DNA from: Fasciolopsis buskii
Taxonomy: Eukaryota > Platyhelminthes > Trematoda > Plagiorchiida > Fasciolidae
Assembly (NCBI GenBank): GCA_008360955.1
Contig: LUCM01002974.1
Location: 56,770-120,769, forward strand
Direction: 5' to 3'
DNA length: 64,000 nucleotides
Below, in pieces: positions 24,085 through 36,155 of this stretch (positions are counted from its first letter, which is position 1; each line of letters opens with the position of its first letter). The notes beneath the pieces were generated by a model that saw only the letters and a list, made by a program, of their open reading frames with translations, was not told the origin of the DNA and ran no database searches. The position numbers and the translations under genes were made by a program.

Positions 24085-24300
24085 GTAGTTGATTCACAAC
24101 ACATTGGATTGTCCGTATCTGAAGTAAAGGTTAAGTTCAACAGAGAAAACAGTGAGAAGCAGTTTGTGTCTGGTGGATTGGTCCAGATGTTTGGGCATGT
24201 TAGATGTGATTTACCGAGGCGATCAGTCTGGGTCACTGTTAACAAGCGCAGCCGACCGCAATCAGAGTGAAGACTTCAAGCTTCGATGGACAGGCTTCTT
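24085..24300 (+). pseudogene. Decayed LINE fragment (RTE-like C-terminal region)
   Basis: The plus frame includes VDSQHIGLSVSEVKVKFN, then QMFGHVRCDLPRRSVW, then a TGA after RSRPQSE. LINE polyproteins of the RTE type carry, just upstream of the GGQ-TWQ region, an I-SNAEVR-like motif followed by RWLGHVLRM-RLPRR. The order and spacing match approximately: SEVKVK for SNAEVR, and MFGHV-LPRRS for LGHV-LPRRA. It would lie upstream of the part preserved at 10.3-10.5 kb, and the two could come from the same LINE family. The reading is by motif memory and the fragment is heavily diverged. Confidence 0.35.
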
Positions 24301-25039
24301 CAATACAGTTGAGTCAGTGGTTTGCCAATTCATTTGAACATAGAGGGATTTTCATTTTACAATCTCCCCATGAGCAGTTCCGAAGTAACACCCAGCGCAC
24401 ACTGGTTATTTTGTCCAAAGCTCGGGACCACACTTTTGCCGTTATTGGAAGTGGGTACATCGCTAACGTCAGTTCTCGTATTCTCATGCCTGCTAACTTA
24501 AGTGATTGGTGTCTGTGAGGACTTGGACAAATGATGGTTGACGATAGAAATGGCTAACTTGGTTTTTGAAGTGAAGAAATCTGGATGCCCATCCCACAAT
24601 GATGTGCAAGTTTACCGCTTTACGGTATCAGTTGTGCTCGTGTGGCCTGATGCGGCCGACCGCATAAAGCTCCGACCTGATGCAGATAGAAATTACAAAT
24701 ATGTTACCCGTTGAACTCTCAGCTTTTTCTCGGAAAATATAAATGGGTAGTAAGTGGGATTACTCGAGGTGACCCGGTTCGGTCTGCGTGAACAAGTAAG
24801 TACTTCGGTAAAAACAGAGGTAGTCGATGCAAAACTGTCAGGTGGTAAAGAAGTATTTATCGAGGAGGACTGGAACGTCATCTAAAACGATTTGGCCCTT
24901 TGCTTTCTGCCTATTGTTGTTAATGATATTTGCACCTATAAAGTAACGGGTGGACGAAAGGCCCTGGCATAATAGTAAAAGTAGCAATCAACAAGAGGTG
25001 TCCAAGTGGTGGACCATTCAAGTGGCTGAATAATGCGCC

Positions 25040-25043
<4 letters not shown>
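24301..25043. other. No gene recognised
   Basis: Open plus frame 24267-24518 has no motif. A perfect 6-bp hairpin (atgcgg-ccga-ccgcat) lies near 24650. Confidence 0.3.

Positions 25044-25076
<33 letters not shown>
25044..25076. repeat. (TG)n microsatellite
   Basis: About 16 uninterrupted TG copies. The minus-strand frames reading through it as Thr-His runs are artefacts. Confidence 0.95.
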
Positions 25077-25077
<1 letters not shown>

Positions 25078-25149
25078 CAAATTAGTGTTGCTCGGTTGAT
25101 TTGCGATGACTTTGTAGTGTGAATATTGTCTTCTGAGAAAGTCCTGTCC

Positions 25150-25455
25150 ACTGTTAGATCGGGAGCGAATACCGGTTGACTGATATTTTGTAGTCGGACT
25201 GCAGGAAGTGTCCAAGCGCTGATTCAAAAACGAACATAGGCTGCGTACAAAGCATACGGCCATAAGCTCATCGGGGTCTGTGATGGAACGGTATACTGAC
25301 CACCTAGGATGTCTGACCTCATCCGAGGAACGTGTGCACTGTAGTTAGTCACCGGTCTCCAGTGTGATAGCAAACACTCAATTCGTTCTATTACCTTATC
25401 GGTTAAACCGTTTGATCAGAACGTGGGAAGAGGAATTCCAGATTTTGCCCTCTAT
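25150..25455 (+). repeat. Unclassified dispersed repeat R, copy 1
   Basis: This stretch aligns by eye, in the same orientation, with 40490-40800. The best-conserved core is aggatgtctgacctcatcc here against aggatgcctgacctcatcc there, and blocks of similarity continue for at least 120 bases after it and about 100 before it, with small gaps. No long open frame is shared, so it may be a non-coding element or the 3' end of a degraded retroelement. Boundaries are approximate. Confidence 0.5.
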
Positions 25456-26917
25456 TTTGTTTTCAAGCAACTGAGTAGTAACAAACCCACGGAAAAAAAC
25501 GGATCTCAATGGATAATCGACAGTGTGGAGGTGGAAACTGGAAAACAGTCATTTGTTTGGTGAAATTCGCTCAGTACTTCTTTTTTGTCTTTTTCTCTCC
25601 CTTACTATTTTCATACTTAGGTATAGTTGTGGTGTTACTAAATCCGTAAAAAGATCTGTTGTATGCATATATGCTATGATGATCGCATTTGATCCGTGTG
25701 CGGAATTCCTCCTAATAGATAAAGTCCATTCCAATTTAGGGTCCTAGAATAGGCATGATTATATACTCACCTATCGGTTTGGTTTGGAAGATCCCATGTT
25801 AACTTTGGTCACAATCCTTATCAAAGGCGATGCCAGTTTCACTGGTTAAATGAAGGATTCATTTTATCCAACTATTCAGATCTCCTGACTTATCGATTTT
25901 TCGGCCTGCTATCAGTTCAGCTAATGGAATGAATTCCCTACAGCAAGCTGTTTGTTTCGCATTTCTTCTCTATGAACTAACTTCCACTGTGAAGTGTTAT
26001 TGGAGGTGATCAATTTACTTAGGGGTCTGGGTACAGTGCGATGTGTTGGGGTTGGTTGGAAGATAAGAAATAAAATCAACTCAATATGTTACCATTAAAT
26101 GATTCAATTTTCAAATACCCCCTTCTTAAACCTGTACCATTCCATTATGCAGTCATCGGCGTCACACTCTGTATAGCCAATGACCCATCACGAAGCAGAA
26201 AAGCCAACGATGAACGAGTGTAATATGTCAACTATTGGGAGAAGCACGTTAATGGTGAGCCCTAAGAAATGGATAAAACAGTTTAGCAGTGAACGCCTCT
26301 GTAGTATTGCATGATCCTTGATACCACTTGATGGCACGTTCCCAGATCCAACGTTTATCATAAAATTATGCCATCCTACGGATGCCGGCCGATCCACTCA
26401 GCACTAAAAAGACATTCAAAGTGATGAGACGATTGGTAGATTCGATTTTGTCAACGGATATTGTTGATTTGACTAATTCCACATAGTGTATATACTGTTT
26501 AGTCACTTCTGTGATGACATTGGGATGCCATCACGAAGCATCTGTTTTCCGTTCAAAATTTGACTTTTTTATGTGCTTGCTTCTCACACAAAGCAGTAAA
26601 TAATATGAGTATTTTCAGTTGTTTTTGTGTGTGCGTGTTCTAAACGATTGTTTTTAACATCTGGTAAAGCACATTATATTTAGAAAATCAGTTGAAAGTG
26701 GCAGCTGCGAATTCCCAGTTTGAAAATTTCCTGTGCCACATATTTGGCTTGTATGTTATCAAAATATAACGAAGTTCAGCCAGTCTTATATGTCTTTTAT
26801 CTGCGTATCATCTTCCCATAGATTTGCATGAACAAGTTCCACCTGGTCACTAATTTAATTTCGTTGCACGATGGCTTTCAATTTTTGTTCCGGTAATTAC
26901 AACCTCAAATCATTTGT
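25456..26917. other. No gene recognised
   Basis: Unique-looking DNA. The frame 25523-25747 and its shadow on the minus strand are unrecognised. Confidence 0.35.
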
Positions 26918-27070
26918 GATGGTCGAACGGATACAATCGTGTCGTTTTGGAGTGTGAATGTTACGGGTTCGAATCCGTCGACCACAGGTCATCTGCTGCA
27001 CTTGGCAGCAACCTGTTCTACGAGACGAACAGAGTAAAATTTCTAGCCCGTTGTTTCCTGTCCAAGGATG
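26918..27070 (+). repeat. tRNA-derived SINE, family 1, copy D
   Basis: Plus-orientation copy with A-box-like atggtcgaacggatac and a perfect B box (cgggttcgaatccg, 26964-26977), followed by body words ctgctgcacttggcagc. The tRNA-like head is well conserved but the arms do not form a full cloverleaf, and the family-1 body follows directly, so it is a SINE and not a tRNA gene. The tail is degraded. Confidence 0.55.
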
Positions 27071-30000
27071 AACCAAATAATCATGACTGTCATTCGTAAT
27101 CATTGTTTCGACTGCCGTAAACTATTTTCTAATCGTTTTTCTTGGTCTTCAGCTCTTTCTATCACACAGGCATAGCATCTCCCTGGTTTGCCCATCCACC
27201 TGTCACTCCCTTGCTAGTGGTCCTTTTGAACACCTTTGAAATGATATTACCACGTGATTCATTGCGTTATTTAGTAAGCGGATTTGTTTTGTGATTCCCA
27301 ATTTCTTGTGCCAGCTAATCGATTGGTCCAAAACGGACCCCGCAAACTCGTAAAATGTCAAAGTACCAAAGATTTATATTTGTGAGTGGTCCGTCCGTTC
27401 TCAAGTTGTATCAGATTAGGCAGACAGGTGGACCACTGAGCCGATATCATTGCCTGGCCGCATACCCTAAACCGCTTGGTTCACTGATGGAAGGGAAAAC
27501 TCGCATCATTTGGGGGTCATCGGCATGCCACCTGTCTCAACCTCTTTCCTCTCCGAATTTTTGTGTATACATGCACACAAAGAAACAGGACAGCCCAATG
27601 GAAACGCTCTCATTTTCACTTTATCAGCATTCACGGGTGGGCCTTGAATGAATAGGACTAAAGTTGGGATGGACCTTGCGCTGATTTATGCTCCTACTCA
27701 ACGCAACGCTCTTTCAGCAGAAGTGTTTGTTTGCATCCGAAAGTAAGTGCATTCGTGTGCTTGTGCGTTTGTGTATTTGTGCTGCTCCCGTTCTGTCTCG
27801 CAGAAAACTTGCCGATTAGTTAGTTGGTTGGTTGGTCGGTCGGTCAAGGAGGGCGCTACGGTACGTCCAAAATGAGTTACCTGTGCCCGGGGCAAGCAAC
27901 AACAATAATGGTTTGATGATGTACCTTGTAGTGTTTCTGCCCTGTATCGAATGACGATACAGTAATCGGAACAAAATGCGTGTGCCCGAGCATGCACGTA
28001 CGGGTGGATAGGTAGATTCATAGGTGGATGAAGATATGTCTACGGAACAACGAGTACATCCATTCCACTTTATGACTAACTATTCCTAGTCATGCATGCA
28101 TAGTACTAGACTCGTAAATCAGGTGTCCGACATGATCGAAAGGATTTAGTACGATAAGCGCGGCAAATGGACATGTGTTAGGCTCGGAAAGAAAGATCTA
28201 CCATAGGACAAGACCCTCCAAAATTTCTGAAATAGCACAGCGAAAGAATCTCCGATATTGGTAACCTGTTCGTTGACCTTGTTTCAGAGCTGAAACCCAA
28301 TGCGCCTGATGTAGTTCAATAGAATTGTTTTCACTAACACTGTTAGTAAGTCGCATACTGATGTGTTCAAACAGCAGTTCATACGAAACAACCTGCATCT
28401 GATTATGTGAAGACGATCATTTTGCCTTCTTGATAAATGCTGTTTTCAACTCATTTTATGCACGGCGTGAAAAAATATGGGGGTCCTATCACTGAATTAT
28501 TCAGTTAACAATATTACTTTGTTAATTCTTTCTCCTGTCGCGAAAGTTATCCAAATGATCGTGAGCTTTCCGGAAAAAAGTTGTTCGTCGGTGAGTCAGA
28601 CCAAATGCCCGGTTCCGGAATAAAATAGAGATTATCCGTTTCCGCGTTAACTCCCTTAGGTAAAGGGGGCAAATTCCGAATAGGGTGTCATTAAATGTGT
28701 TTGATGTGGAACTCTTTTTTTACGGACACTGAAACAGAGCCGATCCTTAGTCGCACAACGATTACTTCGTGTATATGGTGAACTCAAGATGAGTGCGAGC
28801 CCAGGACGAAGTGAATTCCATACTGTGAACTCATTTGGAGAAAAATAGCTCTGGACTGCCCCATGGATTTTTCAAAGGTGTCTTATTGATCCATAGTGAG
28901 TTACTCCTTAGGGAATTTATTTCTCTTAAAAAGCTTTGCTCGCACAATAAAGCTATTGATACCATCAGTTATATGGAATTTTCCCCATTCCAAGCGCTTT
29001 GGACCACAGCGAAAAAGTTCCAAACTACTGGCAGACCATAAAACATGTCACTCGAAAATACAGCGCACAGATCTTGAACTGCGGATCAACATCTAGACTG
29101 TTTAAATGCATGGAAAAGTCTCTAGAACTAGACCTCTACAAAAGCCTGAATTCGGTATTGGAGCACAATAGTTTTACTTACTACGATAAAACCATTCCAT
29201 CATTTGGTTGCAGCAACGCAGAACAGATAAACACAAAAGGTGGAAAATAGAGTTCAAAATATCAAATGAATTGGCTTCGTCTTGTCTAGACTTAAATTAT
29301 GCTCATTCTTGTACGTACCATGAACCCTTGCGAAAAGTATTCCTAGTGTATTCAGTGTAGGAAAATATGCCAGAGAGTGAAATTCAGGTAAGGATCCATT
29401 GAGCACTGTCACTCTGGTATGTTCACAATCCATGCGACAATTTTCGGACTAGTCATTTCTACTTCGGAGGCTGGTCTCACCAGTGACTTTGAATGAGAAA
29501 GTGCAATCTGAATGCATGTAAAAACGGATAGATGTGAAGTTTCAACCGAAATAGCCAACGAACACCTGAGACGGGAGTCGTTTTCCAACGAAGCGTCAAC
29601 GTGGTGCAAATCTTCATCATCGACGTCAGCATTGCAGCAAACTAATAGCCGGTTTGGAATGCAAATATTCATGGCCCTCAGTTTTCCTTGTCAGCTCCAT
29701 TGTGAGCTAAGTAGCTCGTATTACGCACGTCACCGTTCGACTGTAACAAACTGTTCCAGTCACAAACAGCTCCGATTTTACATGGATGATACTGCCATAG
29801 TAGTCATCGTCACCATTCACACAGACATCAAAGTCACGATCGTTTAGATGCCACTTATCGTATATTTCTGCTCAGGACAAATCGAAGGATATTTTTGTCA
29901 GGGGTCGTTGGCGTGTGTGGAGAATATCTGCTCATCTCGCTGCATTGGCAGCTGAGATTCGTGACTGTCATCCCTATATTGGTACAGTTAGCTGAGTGGA

Positions 30001-30654
30001 GTCGTGGTTTCAGAACCATTCATTATTCACGAAACGTAACTGATTTGACAATTTGATGCTTCCGATGGCAAAAAGTAACAAATCCGATAACACTGGGATG
30101 AAAGCCATTAAAATACACGCAATATAAAACATAGGGGGAAATAAGCACGTGGATGATAAACTAGGCTGCTCAAGTGATGATTATGAACAGCACGTGATCA
30201 GTTATGATCAGATAGAAGCAAAAAAGGTGGAGTTTTGTTTGCCTAAGGGGAACAACATGGGCGTTTCGTCTATTTTCCCTTGGCCATGTTTCAAATTTTT
30301 CTTCCTTTCTTGGTTATATAACAAATGTGCACTATTTTTAGCGTAGGTTTCGCCACTTCAGAAGGAATCGAAACGTGGATGCGATGCGCAAACAATGGAT
30401 TCCAGCCCAGAGCGCACGAGGCTGTTATCCAACGCAATTAGTGTCTGACTAGAACAACAAGCAGTTTTTATGGCGAGTCACTTAAAATTGGATTTGTCCG
30501 TAGTTGAGCCTCATCAGAATTCGGCCTTGAATAGCCAGCCTCGGTTTGGAAGTAGCCCTTGATGATTTTCCGCGTCAACTACCGGAAGTCGGAAGAGCAG
30601 TTTCGAAATATCATGGTTATGAAGATCTAAGTATGAATCCGCTTGCATTTCTGT
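27071..30654. other. No confident gene
   Basis: CG-richer DNA at about 27640-28020 includes a donor-like CGAAA|GTAAGTG at 27740 after a 31-codon ATG-started run (27648-27739). Another open run, 28995-29239, is bounded by a plausible acceptor but a weak donor. A donor-like GTGAGT lies at 28592. None has a recognised product. Frames at 29512-29847 and 30149-30346 are unrecognised. Confidence 0.25.
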
Positions 30655-30745
30655 CACCCAAAAAATAAAGTTGTCAGTTGGGATCGAACCGGCGAACCTC
30701 GATTTACTGCGCAAATATCAACCGCGCATAATCACTGCAAATTAT
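30655..30745 (-). repeat. tRNA-like SINE fragment, putative family 2
   Basis: On the minus strand, gcagtgattatgcgcggtt is followed by a B box (ccggttcgatccc, 30685-30697 on the plus strand) and an AT-rich body (aactttattttttgggtg). It shares the head word with the copy at 36058-36155 (cactgttatgcacggttg). Too short and unpaired for a tRNA gene. Confidence 0.45.
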
Positions 30746-31303
30746 TCAAACGAAAACTTAGCGTTGTGTGACTAAGATTCCCAAGGACGGACAATTTCTA
30801 AAATTTTGTTTCTAACAGTGGACTAATCCTCTCTCTGTTTTTTCATCACAGAAGGAGCTCCGCAGTTCGACTGAATCTGAAAGAAGTTGGAAACTAAAAG
30901 CATCGGGTCCGAACTCATTTAGGAAAGCATGAAACAAAAGATGTGCAAATTGTTAGGTCTAGTGTAGAAGAACGCAGTGTCAGATTTTGATTGCAAAACT
31001 TTCCCTGAGAAAGATTACTCGAGGTAATGAGAGCATCGAAAAGAATTTTACCGTGGGCAGTAAAAGCTGTTTTCTGATTTAAAAAGCTTTCAAAAAATGT
31101 TGAGATATATTGGAAAATTGGGAATCAGGACGAGAAACTGCATTTCATAGGTTATAACCTGTAGGACCGGCTTTGGAAAGGGGCAAGTAAAATCGTGCTG
31201 CTTACTACCTAAAACAAGTGACTAGTCCTAGCATTGCTTGATTTAAAATTTTAAGGAGTCGCTCTACTGGTGATTCGTATACGACCGTTGTACCAATCTA
31301 ACA
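30746..31303. other. No gene or repeat recognised
   Basis: Unique-looking AT-rich interval. Confidence 0.3.
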
Positions 31304-31405
31304 AAAGCGTCCACTTGTTAGATGATTGGACAAGACAGTACCGGGTACGCACACGTGACCAGCTGCAATGACCGCGAAACCAATCATGTCCGTTCATCCG
31401 CATGT
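31304..31405 (+). ncRNA. Hammerhead-ribozyme-type repeat, copy 1 (deleted)
   Basis: It shares with the copies at 41.0, 45.1 and 58.1 kb the left flank (ttggacaagacag), the helix I arm (ccgggtacgc) and the core (ctgcaatgaccgcgaaacc). CGCGAAAC at 31373-31380 is intact, but the CUGANGA position reads GTGACCA (31355-31361). The helix III, cleavage site and inner 3' helix I arm are deleted: the next bases are caatcatgtccgttcatcc, which the longer copy 3 has about 20 bases further on. The outer flanks still pair (ggaca with tgtcc; gatga with tcatc). It cannot be an active ribozyme. Confidence 0.5.
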
Positions 31406-32726
31406 AAACGATTCTATTGGCGAAGAAAAAGGGGGATTTCCAATCAGAACCCACTTGAGGATGAAGCTCAGAGGCACAATATCGCAGTGACAATGCTGCA
31501 GGACACTGACACCAATAATTCTTAGTTGTGCTACAATGTAGATCAATAGCGGTCAGATCAAGCCTCTAGGAAAATGTGCAGTTTTTCAGCGAACTCTGGA
31601 GTAGACAAAATCAATATTTTCACGGTATTTTCTAGAAAAGTGCCAAAAATAGCAAACCTTCGAGGTGAAAATCTGTCATATTAAACCATGGAGTCGATGG
31701 TGTTTGGCATATAGGGACATTTCGAGATGTTTCTTTCAGTGAATTAGGAGGATACAGCAAATACCTATTGTGTCGTGCTGTAGAAGATAAGCATTTGATG
31801 CTTCAGTTAACAATCGATGGAGAACATGCATTAAACACGTAAAAATGCTATACTTTTTGACTTCCCCTTAGATTCAAGTTGCATGGACTTCTTTATGGTG
31901 ATCGATCGGTTTTCTTGATGAGTGGAATATTGTGCCCTGACAATGAACAACACGCTGCTTGGTCAGTTTTCATTACAGTACGTTATTTTGGCAAAATACA
32001 GTTTTCAACTTGCCAAATATCGGGAGCTGTAGTTTAGTGGAAGCAACTATTTTAATGGATGCCAATGAAAGGGGCAATAACCAAAGTGAGAATCCCAAGA
32101 GTCACTCGAAAAGTTATTTGTGTTAACCACTTCAAAAATTATTTCAGGAAAATGGTTGCCGCGCGGTTTAATACAGCATGTTAGGCCTTGTTTGAGATTT
32201 TTAGGCAAAAGAAATTATTCATTACCAGAAATTTTGATGCCCGATGTCTGTCTTGATACAGATTAATAGTTTTCAGGAAGTCTCGATCATTGAACATGAC
32301 GTCATTGATTATCTACTGGTCATCTGATGTGGAACTTGGACAGGCTTGCTGCGGATCTCATCAAAACCGTTGGTCAATCTTTGTTATGGTTTGTTTCGGT
32401 ACTGGGCGCGCTGTACACTTGCTAAAACAGCTTTAGCGCATCTTTCCTAAATCATGTTTGCGGTATCCCCATTTCATTTCGCGTTTTGCCCTGTCAAGTG
32501 ATTTTTCCTAGGTTAATCTTGAAATACTGTAAATCGCATCAGAAAGGATGAATAACAATTCGATATACTAAATATGAGCAGTTACTTTTCCCCACATATC
32601 TGTTTTTGAGATCTTTGATGCACCGTGAAATGGTCACGAAAAGAAGTCGATCGCCAAAATGAAGTCATGCTAACTGTAAATCAACAAGTAATAACCAACA
32701 TGAAAGTTGTTTTGTTGCATCTGCAG
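31406..32726. other. No gene recognised
   Basis: Unique-looking AT-rich DNA with no open frame of note. Confidence 0.3.
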
Positions 32727-32819
32727 TACAGGCATCTCAGCTTGAGGTTTTCCCTACTTATTAGTCGTTTTCAGCAGAAGAATGGAAGAATTTTGATGTA
32801 TCCTCCTAATAAGTTGAGG
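32727..32819 (+). CDS. Possible internal exon, unknown gene
   Basis: A strong acceptor (gttttgttgcatctgcag|) precedes 32727 and a consensus donor (TTGAGG|GTGAGT) follows 32819. The 93 bases are open in one frame (31 codons, YRHLSLRFSLLISRFQQ then KNGRILMYPPNKLR), with stops in the other two. It starts and ends on codon boundaries, so it would join in phase to 17046-17199 upstream and 35185-35290 downstream. A shorter version could start at the second acceptor-like site before CAGAAG (tagtcgttttcag). No family recognised; short enough to arise by chance. Confidence 0.22.
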
Positions 32820-35184
32820 GTGAGTATTTTCGACGGAGTAGCAGCGGAGACGATGTTTTTGAGATGCTTCCATTTACTACGTTTTCTGTTTACAAAATAT
32901 GTTATGGCGGGAATTTTCTCGTAAAATCTGAGTAAGTTAGGTTTAGTTATTCCAAAGCTTTGAAAAAGGTTTGCTACTAAATATCGAAGGCGGCAGACGT
33001 TTATAACTTGAGTTCAGTCGTTAAACTAAATTACTTTTGCGAATTTCTTGCAGCCTTGTCAGGTGAACGAAATTGCGGTTTTACGAAGAGCTTCCCAAAT
33101 GACCAGGATTTCAACGCCCACGTTGATGGCGGCCGGAATATTCCTTTACTGCCAGTCCATCGCCTATGCATAACATTAAACGTCATCAGCCTATCCACTG
33201 GGGTTAGTTTCGGCTAAATTAATGTTTAAAACGCACAATCTGTTGACCTAGGTACCTATTGTGATTATAGTCTTGAATCAGTGAAACCTTTCTTGACAAG
33301 TGCCTGCTATTCGTACCCTCCGATTGGTAGTTTTTTTCATCATCAAATGATGATACGCATTCAACTACTTCTGGTTAGACTAATTGGATATTAATCAGTG
33401 GAGACTACGAATGATTTTAGACTATCCTTATGATATTCTTCGGTAACATTCTACTCTGAGTTTGTAAGGGGCCAGTACATTGGTGAAATTGTGTCTACCG
33501 GGTTTCGGAAGAAGTGCACATGCATGAATATGGAAGAATCCTGTCAACTGCGCACACAGTTGACTGCTGAAGAAACTCCTCATGAATGACTGAGCACGCA
33601 ACACAAATGCCCAAATCACCATTAAGAATACATGGAAGCAATCTGCAGTTGTTTCATTTGCCTCTTAAATCTATTACGTGGGGACGGGTGTACAAACCCA
33701 GGACGAACGAGCATGAGTCGAACGACTGAGCCTTTATGCCTGTCGGGTAAGCTCTCAACGATTTATCGGATGTTTACACCGCACGGTACGATTCCTTTAT
33801 CCGCTCTGGATTTTATAGGTCACGGACCATTACACACCGGATGAAGGGCATCTGAGTAATGGATATCTTCAGTCCATGGTTGTTTATAAAGTGTCTCCAC
33901 CTCACTAAGAAACCGTTAGTCACGTAAAGGCTTGTCATCTGACAAGCAGAGGCGATGGGTAAGGGCATCGCTACCCTAAAACTGTTTAAGGCTAATCCAG
34001 TTGGCCTTTTGGTTAAGAAGTTCGAATTGGACTCTTTCGTGTATGGTTTATCGTCCCTGTTCTATCGCGATGGCTACGCTAATTTGGAGGTAGTTCCTGA
34101 AAAGGACAAAACAGCAGCGTTCTGCTTCTACGGTTCCTAAACGGTAGTTTGGGGGTTTCTGTTGTATGATTAATCATTTTAAAAAATATTAAATGTTATA
34201 TTGCTGAAAACGAAATGATGGGCATTTTGCGACCTAGACACCGGGCTCAAAGATCACAGTCTCGATACAACATAACCACTTTCCATTGCACGGCTTGTCT
34301 TGTAAATGAGGAATGCCCACCAAGTAAATCATACAAAATGGACGATCCACTCAGTCCTTAGTGAAACCTGATATTAGGCTCCCGAATTAACTGTGCAAAG
34401 TTTTGACAATGACAGTCAACGAAATTGGTCAACTATAGCTTAACTCTATCATGGGCCCCAGTCCTGGAATGTATAACATACCGGCTCCAGAGTGAAATGA
34501 ACGATAAAACAGACATCCACATTAAATCTAGTCTTCTTTTGTATTTCATTGTATTAAACAATAACAAAAATAAAGTATGACGGCCTAGTTGATCCCCATC
34601 TTCACTTCTGTTGTTGTATTGCAAATTTCTAGGCTTCTCGATATGGCCAGGATAACTAAGTCGTAAGTGTTTGGGACGTAAGTGGAGCCGGTCGTGAGGT
34701 CTAAGAGCTTCGGATGCTACCAATCCCTCCGTTGCTGACGAGCTGGCATTAGTTCTCGATAGCTCGCTGTTTGCTAAGTGCTATGACTTAGTTTTTGGCA
34801 TACATGGAATGGAGCCAGCAGTATGGTTGTTTTGTAGAAAATACCGTATCTCGGTGATCACTGTCTTTACCGACCTACTTAAGTACATTTTGACACGGTT
34901 ACGCTAGGTGACTGCTTTTCGGTATAGGACAGTCCAACTCAGAATACGGGCGCCCTTAACAGATTGAGTTGCGGCTTCATGACCAGAGCTGTTAGCAATG
35001 CAAAAGAAACGCTAGAAGTCCCTGCGTATTCATGTTCATTTTGAATCTGGCAACGATTCCAAATCAGCAATGGCAGTTGCGGAGTTAGATTGTTCTCGCT
35101 ACTGAAAGACACTAAAAGATGAGTTCTGATGCATCAAGAATTAAAATCACGAAGCATTTTCATAATAAAACGCTCTATCTTTAG
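32820..35184. other. No gene recognised; small hairpins
   Basis: Short dyads occur at 33338-33358 (tcatcatcaaatgatga) and near 33928 (cttgtcatctgacaag). Open frames 33632-33844, 33955-34140 and 34433-34723 have no recognised motif. The rest is unique-looking DNA. Confidence 0.3.
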
Positions 35185-35290
35185 AGTGTAAGACTGCATG
35201 TTTTTTTCTCACAAATCTATACTCTGTATGTGGAAACATTTATGGTTCTTCGACGTTGCTTTCTTATACATGGGTTGAAGCAAATACAAG
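35185..35290 (+). CDS. Possible internal exon, weak
   Basis: An acceptor-like cgctctatctttag precedes 35185 and a donor-like ACAAG|GTAAAA follows 35290. In the frame starting at 35185 the run is open for 35 codons plus one base and reads as a hydrophobic, aromatic-rich segment (YTLYVETFMVLRRCFLI). A second frame is also open across the interval, so coding evidence is poor. Its phase fits the exon candidate at 32727-32819. Confidence 0.14.
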
Positions 35291-35506
35291 GTAAAACTAT
35301 GAGGTATAGTCAAACTATAATGAAAGGGCAATGCTATTTCCCTTTATTTCACTATAAAACAAACTGACATCAGCATTCATTTTTTATTATCAAAATATTA
35401 CTTAAAGTGCAATGGAAGAGAATAGTTGCCTGGATTAAAGAGCTGATTGATGGGAGTACGAAGGGAGCAATTATCTGGCTGTTGGTTGTAACTAGGTGGT
35501 TGCTAC

Positions 35507-35614
35507 ATCCATCCATCCATCCATCCATCCATCCATCCATCCATCCATCCATCCATCCATCCATACATACATACATACATACATACATACATACATACAT
35601 ACATACATACATAC
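35507..35614. repeat. Compound (ATCC)n(ATAC)n microsatellite
   Basis: About 14 copies of ATCC (35507-35563) change abruptly into about 13 copies of ATAC. A single C-to-A change in the repeat unit links the two halves. Overlapping frames reading it as Met-Asp-Gly-Trp or His-Pro-Ser-Ile are artefacts. Confidence 0.95.
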
Positions 35615-36057
35615 GAGAATGCACACATACTGTATTAAAGTGTTACAGGCACTTGCAATTATTTGCTTATAGATTAACCATTCTCGGGGCCAAATTATCT
35701 TATACATCAAGGGTGAATAAAACCTACGGATTACAATTCCAGCATCCGGGCGAATCGAGCAATTTCGGAAGACTAGCGACTCAGATGGTACTACTTTAAC
35801 CTCACTTTTTCGTGGAACATACCAAGAAAGATTCTCGAATACATAATAAACAGTCCAATGCGTTACCTGCTGCGCATCGATAGTGAGCACAACAGTTGAC
35901 AGAACTCTGACTTGTTAGCTCTGCGCACAATCTCAGAAATCTGTAGTAGTATAAGTTTACTCGCGAACACAACAGCCTCATACTGCAACAATGAGAACCT
36001 TGAACTAAGGTACAGAAAACAGGCGTGTGGGAACTAAATGATGGCCAGTGAGATGAA

Positions 36058-36155
36058 AACAGCTTGTGTTCTTGGTTCGGAATTCGAATAGTATGTTTTC
36101 CGGCGAAAAGTCAACCGTGCATAACAGTGACGAAAGGTTCACTTGCAATTTTTGA
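36058..36155 (-). repeat. tRNA-like SINE fragment, putative family 2
   Basis: On the minus strand, cactgttatgcacggttg matches the family-2 head at 30.7 kb, and a degraded B box (ctattcgaattccgaacc) follows. Boundaries and family are tentative. Confidence 0.33.

Noticed and set aside
26918..27000. Candidate tRNA gene (good B box)
   Set aside because: Arms do not pair into a cloverleaf, and the SINE family-1 body follows directly. The same holds for B-box words at 1.4, 4.2, 30.7, 37.9, 52.2 and 53.5 kb.
28995..29239. 81-codon open run with a pyrimidine-rich acceptor
   Set aside because: Donor is weak (AAAAG|GTGGAA), product unrecognised, and chance frames of this size are common in the window.
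35407..35890. 130- and 132-codon frames on opposite strands
   Set aside because: Both are read from the ATCC/ATAC microsatellite.
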